Shown here piece after piece: positions 31,831-39,923 of a DNA stretch of 64,000 bases. Numbering within the stretch: position 1 is the first letter of the stretch; every line of letters starts with the position of its first letter. The notes under the pieces are model-generated. The model was not told the DNA's origin. It searched no databases and saw only the letters and a program-made list of their open reading frames with translations. The translations under genes were made by a program, and so were the position numbers. Origin of the DNA: Chromatiales bacterium (GTDB lineage Bacteria; Pseudomonadota; Gammaproteobacteria; Thiohalomonadales; Thiohalomonadaceae); contig QKFD01000073.1 in NCBI GenBank assembly GCA_003251535.1, positions 62,001 to 126,000 on the forward strand, given 5' to 3'.

Positions 31831-32478
31831 TTACGGGGAGGGCGGCTCGCCGTGACGCCCCACCCAGCCGGCCATCTCCTGCGCTGCGGGGTCTGCCAGA
31901 GCGGTGAGACCCGCCACAATACCCTCTCGATTTTGCAGTGGTTGGTTCTGGCTCAGCTTCCACTTGCCAGTGAGCCGGGTAATGGTCAACTCCAGGCCCA
32001 CAATGGCCCCCAACAGCCGCTCCGTAAACTCTGCCGGGGCATCTGCCACCGTCCAGGGCGGGGTCATCTTCGCCTCTAGGCGGTGGGTAAGCAGCTCCAG
32101 TTGACGCCGTAACCACTCCCGATCCTCCCGCACCTGCACCGCACAACGCGCCTGCACCAGCAGATAGTTCCAGGTGGGGACCACCTTGCCGTGCTGCTGT
32201 TTGGTGGGATACCAGGTGGGGGAGATATAGTGATTGGGACCGTGAAACAGCGCCAGCACCTCCGCCCCGGGCGTCAAACCCTGCCAGAGGGGATTGGCCC
32301 GCGCCACGTGGCCATAGAGCCTCCCCTGCTGCCCCTCAGCGGGTTCAAGATGGAGAGGAACGGGATCGGCATCCATGACGCCTGCGCTGAGGGTCACCAG
32401 GGTTGCCAAGGGATGCGCCACCATCAGCGCGTGCATCGCATCGATCCCAGGCGCATCAAAGTGCGACGGTATATACAT
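31831..32478 (-). CDS. PaiB-like FMN-binding protein
   Basis: Encodes 215 residues starting MYIPSHFD at 32478 behind a GGCGAGG site. The family features are present: HPLATLVTL near the N-terminus, HVARANPLW, the block FHGPNHYISPTWYP and PTWNYLLVQARC, and a C-terminal GLELTITRLTGKWKLSQNQP. These match the PaiB/FMN-binding split-barrel family (PF04299), which includes regulators of protease and sporulation genes in Bacillus. The role in Gram-negatives is not established. Confidence 0.92.
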   Translation of the reverse strand: MYIPSHFDAPGIDAMHALMVAHPLATLVTLSAGVMDADPVPLHLEPAEGQQGRLYGHVARANPLWQGLTPGAEVLALFHGPNHYISPTWYPTKQQHGKVVPTWNYLLVQARCAVQVREDREWLRRQLELLTHRLEAKMTPPWTVADAPAEFTERLLGAIVGLELTITRLTGKWKLSQNQPLQNREGIVAGLTALADPAAQEMAGWVGRHGEPPSP

Positions 32479-32605
32479 GGCCTCGCCTACGACTCCAGAG
32501 GGCCGTGTGGCCCTCCGAAGAGGTGCAGAGCGCCGACGGCCGGGTGTCCGACTATCCCAAAAGGATACCCGTAGCGTCAATCCTCAAACCCGGCGGTCCC
32601 CTTCC

Positions 32606-33814
32606 CTACTCATGACGCAGCGCCTCAATGGGATCGAGCCGCGCGGCCCGTCGGGCAGGGACAAAACCAAACAGCACGCCGATGGTGACCGCCATGAGGA
32701 AAGCGAGCAGATTGATGCTGGGGTTGAAGAGGAACGGCAAGCCCATGGCGCTGGCCAGCGAGACCGAGGCAATGGCCGCGAGGGCGATCCCCACCAACCC
32801 GCCAAAGGCCGATAGCACCACCGCCTCGGTGAGAAACTGGAGCAGCACCTCGTGCTCCAGGGCGCCGATGGCGAGGCGCACCCCGATCTCTCGGGTCCGT
32901 TCAGTCACCGAGACCAGCATGATGTTCATGATGCCAATCCCCCCCACCAGCAGGCTCACCGCCGCCACCGCGCCGAGGAGCAGGGTCATGACGCGGATGG
33001 TGCCGGAGAGGGTCTCGGCGATCTGGCGGGTGTCCAGTACCGAGAAGTTGTCATCCTCATTATCGGAGATGTTGCGCCGCTCCCGGAGCAACCCATTGAG
33101 CTGCTCGGTGGCACGGCTGATGTTGCCCTCATCGGCCAGCGACACCATGATGGTGGCCACATCCTGGTTACCGCTGATGCGCCGCTGCATGGTGCGGATG
33201 GGCATCACCAGCACATCATCCTGGTCCATCCCCATGGTTGACTGCCCCTTAGAGGCGAGCAGTCCGATCACCTTGCAAGAGAAGCCCTTCACCCGCACAG
33301 CGCTACCCACTGGATCGAGCCGCCCAAACAGCTCCCGCTGCAAGGTGGCCCCCATGATGCACACCGCCCCACCGGCCCGCTCCTCCGCCTCACTGAAGAG
33401 CCGACCCGATGCCAACTGCCAGTTGCCGGTGACAAACCAGGCGGAGGTGGTGCCCGTCAGAGTGGTGGACCAGTTTTTTGATCCATTGACCACCGAACCA
33501 CTGCGCCCCACCGTGGGCGCCACCGCCTTGAGGCCGTTGATCTGCGAGGCGATGGCCTCGACATCGGCCAACTTGAAGTTGGGCGCCCCGGCACTATCCC
33601 GCCCGGGACCGAGCCGCTGACCAGGGCGGACGATGAGCAGGTTGCTGCCCAGGCTGGAGATCTGATCGGCCACCGCTTGGGTGGCCCCGTTGCCCAGGGT
33701 GACCATGGTGATCACCGCCGAGACGCCGATCACCACCCCCAGCACGGTGAGAAAGGAGCGCAGCAGATTGCGCCGGATAGAACGCAGCGCCAGGATGATG
33801 GTATTCCACCACAT
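32606..33814 (-). CDS. MacB-type ABC transporter permease
   Basis: Inner-membrane protein of 402 residues. One N-terminal membrane helix (about 18-40, LRSFLTVLGVVIGVSAVITM) precedes a large periplasmic MacB-type domain (about 45-270). Three C-terminal helices (about 280-390, including GGIGIMNIMLVSVTERTREIG) complete the FtsX-like core. This is the mechanotransmission type that drives export through an outer-membrane partner. The ATG overlaps the ATPase stop by one base (TAATG). The ATPase is separate here, as in LolD-type arrangements, rather than fused as in E. coli MacB. Confidence 0.93.
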   Translation of the reverse strand: MWWNTIILALRSIRRNLLRSFLTVLGVVIGVSAVITMVTLGNGATQAVADQISSLGSNLLIVRPGQRLGPGRDSAGAPNFKLADVEAIASQINGLKAVAPTVGRSGSVVNGSKNWSTTLTGTTSAWFVTGNWQLASGRLFSEAEERAGGAVCIMGATLQRELFGRLDPVGSAVRVKGFSCKVIGLLASKGQSTMGMDQDDVLVMPIRTMQRRISGNQDVATIMVSLADEGNISRATEQLNGLLRERRNISDNEDDNFSVLDTRQIAETLSGTIRVMTLLLGAVAAVSLLVGGIGIMNIMLVSVTERTREIGVRLAIGALEHEVLLQFLTEAVVLSAFGGLVGIALAAIASVSLASAMGLPFLFNPSINLLAFLMAVTIGVLFGFVPARRAARLDPIEALRHE

Positions 33815-34518
33815 TAGCTCACCCCCTCCGAGCGCTCGTCACTCGCCACCCGACCATCCACAAAGTGCACCACCCGCTGGGCGTAGACCGCCATCTCTGA
33901 CTCATGGGTCACCATCAATACGGTGATCCCCTGTTCGCGGTTCAAGGTGGCAATCAGCTCCATGATCTCGTGGCTGCGTTGGGTGTCGAGGTTGCCGGTG
34001 GGCTCATCGGCCAGTAGCACCATCGGCTGCGAGACCAAGGCGCGGGCGATGGCCACCCGCTGCTGCTGACCGCCGGATAGTTCACCGGGGGTGTGCCCCT
34101 CCCAACCGGAGAGGCCCACCGCTGCGAGCGCCTCCCGCGCCGCTTGACGGCGCGGCCGGGTGGCCACCCCGCGGTAGAGGAGCGGCAGCTCCACATTCTC
34201 TTGGGCCGAGGTGCGGGCCAGCAGATTGAACCCCTGGAAGACAAAACCGAGGAAGTAGCGCCGCAACAGCGCCCGTTGATCGCGATCCATCTGCTCCACG
34301 TGGGCACCGCGGAATAGGTAGGCACCGCTGCTGGGGGTATCGAGGCAACCGATGATATTCATCGCCGTCGATTTGCCCGATCCACTGGGCCCCATGATGG
34401 CCACAAACTCCCCTTTAGCGATGGCCAGATCGACCCCGCGCAGCGCCTGAAAGGCGGCGGCGCCAGTGCCATAGCTGCGGGTCACCCCTTGCAGCGAGAT
34501 GAGGGGCGGCGTGCTCAT
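33814..34518 (-). CDS. MacB/LolD-type ABC transporter ATPase
   Basis: Cytoplasmic ATPase of 234 residues. Walker A is GPSGSGKST, the Q-loop lies in FVFQGFNLL, the signature is LSGGQQQRVAIARAL, Walker B is VLLADEPTGNLD, and the switch His lies in MVTHES. It powers the adjacent permease. Its start overlaps the adaptor stop (ATGA), so the three genes form one transcript: adaptor, ATPase, permease. Confidence 0.95.
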   Translation of the reverse strand: MSTPPLISLQGVTRSYGTGAAAFQALRGVDLAIAKGEFVAIMGPSGSGKSTAMNIIGCLDTPSSGAYLFRGAHVEQMDRDQRALLRRYFLGFVFQGFNLLARTSAQENVELPLLYRGVATRPRRQAAREALAAVGLSGWEGHTPGELSGGQQQRVAIARALVSQPMVLLADEPTGNLDTQRSHEIMELIATLNREQGITVLMVTHESEMAVYAQRVVHFVDGRVASDERSEGVS

Positions 34519-35777
34519 TTGCCAACCGTTTCGGCATCGACGATCACCGCCTCGCCCGCCGCCAGCTCACCGGCCAGGATCTCAGTCACCCGGCCGTTAC
34601 TCACCCCTAGCGTTACCGATACGGCCACCGCCTCCCCCTGGCGCAAGACGTAGATCTGCGGCTCCCCAGTACCCCCATTGCCGCGACTGTGGTTGCGATT
34701 GGCCGGCTGTGGCGGCCGCGGTAGCAGGCGGGAGACAAAGCTAGTGGAGCCGCTGTTGGCGGCGGCCTGTTGGGGCGGGCTGAAGCGCAAGGCGGCGTTG
34801 GGCACCACCAGCGCCCGCTCTCGCTGGGCGGTGACGATCTCAGCGGTAGCGGTCATGCCCGGGCGCAGGGAGAGGTCATCATTGGCCACGCGCAACAAGG
34901 TCTTATAGGAGACCACCCCATCCTTGGTTTGGGAGCCGAAGCTCACCCGGGTCACCACCGCCGGGTAGTGGCGGTTTGGCCAGGCATCGACGGTGAAGGT
35001 GGCCTGCTGACCGGCCATCACCTGACCGACATCGGCCTCATCGACATCCACCTGTAGCTCCATCTGCGCCAGGTCCTCCGCCAGGGTGAAGAGCACCGGC
35101 GCCTGTAGCGAGGCGGCCACCGTCTGCCCTGGTTCCACCTCCCGCGACAGCACTACACCGTCGATGGGCGAGCGGATAGAGGCCTTGTCGAGATTGGTCT
35201 GCTGAGAGCGCAGGGCCGCCTGGGCCTGGGTAACGGCGGCATGGGCACTCGCCTCGTTGGCGATGGCCCGCTTCAGGCTCGCCTCGGCGGTGTCGAGATC
35301 GGCACGCGAGGAGAGTTCTGCCATCTGCCGCAACCGTTTTAGATTGGCGCGCGCCTCCACCACCGTTGCCTGCATCTGCGCCACCGTCGCCTCCGCGGCG
35401 GCCACCGTTGCCTCCCCTTGGGCCACCTGGTCCTGTAGGCGAGCGGTATCGAGCCGGGCCAGCTCCTGGCCCTGGGTCACCTGGTCGTTGTCATCCACTA
35501 GGACCCGCTCGACCAGACCGGAGAGTTCGCTCCCCACCTCGACTTGGTTGGTGGGCTGCAAATTGCCCGTGGCGGAGACGGTGACCAACAGCGGCCCTTC
35601 CGTCGCCGGTTCGGTCAGGTAGCGCGTGGTGCCCCGCTCACCCCCAGTGCGCAGATAGAGCCAGCTGGCGCCTATCCCCACCACCAACAGCAGCCAGAAG
35701 AGGAGACGCACCCGGCGCCGCCACGGCGAGGGACGGGTATGGAGGATCGAGTCGAGGGGATCGGTATCTGGGCTCAT
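34515..35777 (-). CDS. MacA/HlyD-type membrane fusion protein
   Basis: Periplasmic adaptor of 420 residues anchored by one N-terminal membrane helix (about 22-40). A lipoyl-like half-motif (VGSELSGLVERVLVDDNDQVTQGQ) is followed by a coiled-coil hairpin (about 110-205). The second half-motif (IRSPIDGVVLSREVEPGQTV) and beta-barrel/membrane-proximal domains come next. A Gln/Ser/Arg-rich insertion lies near residues 345-375. It links the MacB-like permease to an outer-membrane channel, which is not encoded here. Substrate classes for such systems include macrolides, peptides and lipids. Confidence 0.93.
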   Translation of the reverse strand: MSPDTDPLDSILHTRPSPWRRRVRLLFWLLLVVGIGASWLYLRTGGERGTTRYLTEPATEGPLLVTVSATGNLQPTNQVEVGSELSGLVERVLVDDNDQVTQGQELARLDTARLQDQVAQGEATVAAAEATVAQMQATVVEARANLKRLRQMAELSSRADLDTAEASLKRAIANEASAHAAVTQAQAALRSQQTNLDKASIRSPIDGVVLSREVEPGQTVAASLQAPVLFTLAEDLAQMELQVDVDEADVGQVMAGQQATFTVDAWPNRHYPAVVTRVSFGSQTKDGVVSYKTLLRVANDDLSLRPGMTATAEIVTAQRERALVVPNAALRFSPPQQAAANSGSTSFVSRLLPRPPQPANRNHSRGNGGTGEPQIYVLRQGEAVAVSVTLGVSNGRVTEILAGELAAGEAVIVDAETVGK

Positions 35778-35869
35778 GGGATCTTAAGTCCGCGGCAGAA
35801 GGGATGAGGGGCGCAGGCGATCAGATCGCCCCCATAGTTCGAGGGGAGGTGGCGCCATGGTACTGCTCT

Positions 35870-35906
35870 GTTAAACGCAGTGGACGCCCGAGATCCTGCG
35901 TTTAAC
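35870..35906. promoter_or_regulatory. 11-bp inverted repeat between the exporter and REC-PilZ genes
   Basis: GTTAAACGCAG at 35870-35880 is the perfect inverse of CTGCGTTTAAC at 35896-35906, with a 15-bp spacer. It is 93 bp upstream of the adaptor gene and 22 bp after the REC-PilZ stop. It could be an operator for the exporter or a weak terminator; there is no T-run. Confidence 0.45.
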
Positions 35907-35927
35907 CCAGATTTACCTCCGCAGCGC

Positions 35928-36692
35928 TTAGCTATTCTGGATTAGGCCAGGGGTGCGCCCCTCCAGGAAGCGCATCAACGACGCCAAATCGGCAGCGACC
36001 TGGCGGTCGATCTGCTCGGGGATAAACTGGAGGGCCAGCAGGCAGGTCGGTAGCTTAGGATCGTCCGCCTCCAGTCGCACCCCTTGGGCAGGGAGCTGCT
36101 GCACCGTCCAGCGCCGCCCGCTCGCCTCATCGCCCATGGCAATGGAGAGTAGGAAGTGACCATAGAGCGCCACCTGTGGCCCGTAGGCGACCCGCACCAA
36201 GGCACCGGAACTACTGAGATCGATGAGATCGGCGGCATACGCCTGCTGATCGGCACAACTTAATGTTGCATTGTGACCGGGCAGGGCGGCAAAACGTTCA
36301 CTCCTGCGCTTCATCGCCGTGCTCCAGGAGGCGCGGATCTTGCGTTCGAAATCGACGGCGGTGAAGGGCTTAATGATGTACTGCGTCACCCCCAATTGGA
36401 GTGCCGTAATAATGAAGTCGCGCTGGTTATTGGTGGTGGCCATGATGAAGGGGGTATCTCGATACCTGGGGTGCCTGCGCACATGGAGCAGCAGCTCATC
36501 CCCACTCACCTCGGGCATGTTCCAGTCCGAAATGATGATATCGACCTCCTCCCGCTCCAGCAGCGCGATGGCCTCACGGCCATCGGCAGCGGTGTAGACC
36601 CTATCGGCCCCGAGCTTACTGCGAATGACATTGGCCATGAGCCGACGCGCCATGGCCGAGTCATCTACCACCAGAAATCTCACAGTTCTCAT
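35928..36692 (-). CDS. REC-PilZ response regulator
   Basis: Encodes 254 residues. The receiver (about 4-125) has VVDD, Asp56 in DIIISDWNMPEVSG and KPFTAVDF. A PilZ-like domain follows (about 140-245) with the R-rich segment AMKRRSERFAAL and DLSSSGALVRV, matching the D/NxSxxG motif that binds c-di-GMP. It thus joins phosphorylation input with c-di-GMP reading. I chose the ATG at 36692, which starts the receiver. It diverges from a PAS histidine kinase 672 bases away, a possible but unproven partner. Confidence 0.88.
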   Translation of the reverse strand: MRTVRFLVVDDSAMARRLMANVIRSKLGADRVYTAADGREAIALLEREEVDIIISDWNMPEVSGDELLLHVRRHPRYRDTPFIMATTNNQRDFIITALQLGVTQYIIKPFTAVDFERKIRASWSTAMKRRSERFAALPGHNATLSCADQQAYAADLIDLSSSGALVRVAYGPQVALYGHFLLSIAMGDEASGRRWTVQQLPAQGVRLEADDPKLPTCLLALQFIPEQIDRQVAADLASLMRFLEGRTPGLIQNS

Positions 36693-37364
36693 GCGCTGGG
36701 GCCGGTCTACCCAAACGGTGCACATCGCCCGCTGGGATTGGGCGATCACTCCCCGGAATATGCCAATGCCTTAGCGCATTAGCAACTGCTCAATTAGCCG
36801 CCAACGGCGTCGAATTGGATCTAAATGAGCCACATATATTAAGTTTCACCCGCCTCCCCGCCCCCCGCCTCAGCAGGCCGACGAGCGGGCCCCTCCGCGC
36901 AGGAAACGGCAGTGGATACCCCCCAGAGGCGGTCCCCCCCCAGTCTCAAGCCAACCCCTACCGCACCGCCCCACCCCCTTCCCACTAGCGGAAGCAAGGC
37001 TCCTATAATCAGCTAGATGCCCCCGCCGCCCAGGGGCGTTTAAGCACGCCACACCAAGACCGCTTGCAAACAGTGGCACTCAGCCCGTTGGAGACCTATT
37101 TAAAGAGGGGGGTTACGAACATTCATGGGCGGACCCCCAGCTATCCGCTGATCCCCTAAGCACTGCCTCTAGCGCACAGCGTGATGAGGGTAAGGGTAGA
37201 AACTCCCCCAAGGGTGGTGACCACCGTTGAGGCGAACGCAATGCCACTCCATGTTGGCCTACCCAGCCATACCCAACCGGAGCAGGATGCTGAATCAACG
37301 ATGCTGCCCTATCCCCGGCAGCCATCTGTCGAGGTCTGTGACCTTGGCGCGAGGAGTCAAAGCG
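36693..37364. other. 672-bp intergenic region between divergent signalling genes
   Basis: I see no convincing gene. A perfect TATAAT lies at 37014-37019 without a good -35 box, followed by a GCCCC/GGGGC hairpin. GAGGAGT at the right end is the ribosome site of the PAS kinase. Long C-runs are present. Short in-frame extensions of the kinase into this region lack domain character. Confidence 0.5.
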
Positions 37365-38636
37365 ATGACCCACTTTTCGTTGCATAAACAGGTCCTGGAT
37401 ACACTCCCCGATGGGGTCACCATCCAAGACAAAGATTTCAACATCATCTATCAGAACCACGCCATGACCCAGGCCTTTGGGAGCCAGGCCGGGACCAAGT
37501 GCTACACCACTTACGAGGGTCGGGAGCGGATCTGTGAGGGGTGCGGCATCCTCAAGGCGTTCGAGACCGGCCACCCCACCACGGTTCACCGCACCGCCCT
37601 CACCGAGGATGGGAAGGTGACCCATTGGGAGAACTCCTGTTTTCCCCTGTTCGATGAGGCGGGCAACATGATCGCCGGGGTTGAGGTGTGCCGCGATGTC
37701 ACCCATCGCGTCGCCCTGGCGGAGGAGGTCAGGGTCCGGAGTATCGAGTTGGGCCAGCTCAACGACCAACTCAAGCGCAAGACAGCCGAACTGGAAAATG
37801 CCTATGAAGAGCTGAAGATGGCCCACTCGCGGATGTTGCAGCAGGAGAAGCTGGCCTCCATCGGCCAACTGGCGGCGGGGGTAGCCCACGAGATCAACAA
37901 CCCCTTGGCATTTGTCATCAGCAATCTATGCACCCTGAGCGAGTATGCCAAGAAGGTGTTGTCTTTCCTCCACGCCCAGGAGGAGACCATTCGCAGTAGC
38001 TCCGTCGCCTCCTCCGCCACGGCGACCGATCTATTGGTCCAGATAGAGAGGCAACGCCAACTCTCCGGCATCGACTATATCCTGGGGGACATCGAGCAGA
38101 TCATCGCCGAATCACTGGATGGCGGTGATCGCATGAAACAGATCGTCCAAAACCTGCGCAACTTTGCCCGGCTAGATGAGTGTGAACTCAAGATGTCTAA
38201 CCTCAATCAGGGCCTGGAGAGCACGCTGAAGATCGTCTGGAATGAGCTGCAACCCAAGGCCACTATCACCACCCACTATGGCGACCTCCCCGAGACCCTC
38301 TGTAACACAGGACAGCTCAATCTGGTCTTTATGAATCTGCTGCTCAATGCGGCCCAGGCCATTGAGCAGCAAGGGCGCATCGAGATCAAAACCGAGCGCG
38401 AGGGGGAGCATATTGTCATTGAGGTGACCGACACCGGCTGTGGCATTCCGGCCGAGATCATCCATCGAATCTTCGAACCGTTCTTCACCACAAAAGATGT
38501 CAACGCAGGGACTGGACTGGGGCTCTCCATCGCCTTTGATATTGTCCATAAACATGGGGGTGAGATCCTGGTCCAGAGCCGACCCGGGGAGGGTTCCACC
38601 TTCCGTATCCGCCTACCGATCCGCACCGAACACTAA
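37365..38636 (+). CDS. PAS-domain histidine kinase with cysteine motif
   Basis: Soluble kinase of 423 residues with no membrane segment. A PAS domain (about 8-120) contains Cys46, Cys57 and Cys60 (CEGCG), a pattern seen in PAS domains with possible metal or redox sensing. A coiled linker follows. The phospho-acceptor box is GVAHEINNPLAF with His175, and the ATPase domain has NLLLNAAQAI, DTGCGIPAEI, FEPFFTTKD and GTGLGLSIAF. The NtrB-like HEINNP type is clear. The ATG follows GAGGAGT by 7 bases. No response regulator is in the same transcript; REC-PilZ lies divergently upstream. Confidence 0.92.
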   Translation: MTHFSLHKQVLDTLPDGVTIQDKDFNIIYQNHAMTQAFGSQAGTKCYTTYEGRERICEGCGILKAFETGHPTTVHRTALTEDGKVTHWENSCFPLFDEAGNMIAGVEVCRDVTHRVALAEEVRVRSIELGQLNDQLKRKTAELENAYEELKMAHSRMLQQEKLASIGQLAAGVAHEINNPLAFVISNLCTLSEYAKKVLSFLHAQEETIRSSSVASSATATDLLVQIERQRQLSGIDYILGDIEQIIAESLDGGDRMKQIVQNLRNFARLDECELKMSNLNQGLESTLKIVWNELQPKATITTHYGDLPETLCNTGQLNLVFMNLLLNAAQAIEQQGRIEIKTEREGEHIVIEVTDTGCGIPAEIIHRIFEPFFTTKDVNAGTGLGLSIAFDIVHKHGGEILVQSRPGEGSTFRIRLPIRTEH

Positions 38637-38789
38637 GCCGCTCCCGCCGCTCGCAAGCCGCCCAGTGAGTGGCTAAGGGGAGAGGTCGCGCCCCCCATCC
38701 CCTGACCGGCGGGGACGCAGATGCGCAATATCGGTCAAGCCTCCGCTGTGTGGATTCGCTAGGCTCGCCAACGCCAAGGAGAGATCCCA

Positions 38790-39671
38790 TTGACCGCTCG
38801 CACCCCCCCATGCCACGACCGCCTCCGGCAGGTGCTCGCTTACATTGATCGCCATCTGGAGACCCGGCTCTCTGTGGCGCAGTTGAGCGAGCGGGCCAGC
38901 CTCTCGAAGTACCACTTCCACCGGCAGTTTGCCGGTTACTTTGGGATCGGGGTCTATCGCTACATCCAGCTGTGCCGCCTGCAACGGGCCGCCTATCGGC
39001 TCGCCTTTCGCCACCAATCGGTCATCGAGATCGCCTTGGAGAGTGGTTACCAAGGGCCCGCCGCGTTCGCCCGTGCCTTCAAACGGCAGGTCGGCCAGAC
39101 CCCACTGGAGTTCCGTCAACGACCGCAGTGGGCCGCGTGGTCAGCCATCTACCGGCCGCTGCAACAACTGAGGAGAGTCCACATGAACCCAACCCCCAGG
39201 GGCGACCAAGTGACGATTGTCCACTTCCCTGAGACCCACCTGGCGGTGCTAGAACACCATGGCGCCCCCCAGCAACTCGGCGACACGATCCGCCGCTTCA
39301 TCGCGTGGCGTAAGCAGCACCAGCTCTCCCCCAAGGTCAGTGCCACCTTCAACATCCTTTATAACGACCCCGAACAGGTAGCGGCGGCGCAGTACCGCCT
39401 CGATCTCGGGGTGGCCACCCCCTACCACCCCACGGCTGACGACAACGGCATGGTCAGCAAGACCCTGCCCGGCGGTCGCTGCGCCCGCCTGCGCCATAGC
39501 GGCGCCGACACCACCCTGCGCGACAGCATCCGCTATCTCTACACCGAGTGGCTGCCACACAGCGGCGAGGGCCTCCGCGACTTCCCCATCTTTTTGCAAC
39601 GTATCCACTTTTTCCCAGATGTCGCCGAGAGCGCGGCGGTCACCGATATCTACCTGCCTCTGGATGGTTGA
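38790..39671 (+). CDS. AraC-family regulator with GyrI-like effector domain
   Basis: Encodes 293 residues from a TTG at 38790 behind AAGGAGAG. The N-terminal AraC/XylS double helix-turn-helix (about 9-110) has LSVAQLSERASLSKYHFHRQF and ALESGYQGPAAFARAFKRQ. The C-terminal GyrI-like domain (about 140-293) contains VTIVHFPETHLAVLEHHG and ends DIYLPLDG. This domain binds small amphipathic ligands, as in Rob, SbmC and multidrug regulators. The target genes are unknown. Confidence 0.92.
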   Translation: MTARTPPCHDRLRQVLAYIDRHLETRLSVAQLSERASLSKYHFHRQFAGYFGIGVYRYIQLCRLQRAAYRLAFRHQSVIEIALESGYQGPAAFARAFKRQVGQTPLEFRQRPQWAAWSAIYRPLQQLRRVHMNPTPRGDQVTIVHFPETHLAVLEHHGAPQQLGDTIRRFIAWRKQHQLSPKVSATFNILYNDPEQVAAAQYRLDLGVATPYHPTADDNGMVSKTLPGGRCARLRHSGADTTLRDSIRYLYTEWLPHSGEGLRDFPIFLQRIHFFPDVAESAAVTDIYLPLDG

Positions 39672-39688
39672 GCCCCAACCAGCGGACA

Positions 39689-39707
39689 GAGGCCCCCACG
39701 GGGCCTC
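39689..39707 (+). terminator. Short hairpin after the AraC-type gene
   Basis: GAGGCCCC-CAC-GGGGCCTC forms an 8-bp perfect stem 18 bases after the stop codon. It is followed by C-rich sequence rather than T, so termination is plausible but not certain. Confidence 0.5.
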
Positions 39708-39923
39708 CCCCCACCCACACCACAGCTGACCCGCTGCAACGGGGCGCAGGGCAGCCCCCTATCCACCACGCCCACCCCAAACGACAGATGCCGTTCGCCG
39801 CGCCAACGAGTATGATGGGCGTTAAGGATCCTGTTACAAGTTCGGATTTATCTTTACTAATTTGAGAGGGGATGGGCGGAGCCTCCCCGCACTCCGAGCT
39901 TCCAACCCGTTTGAGGCCTTCGG

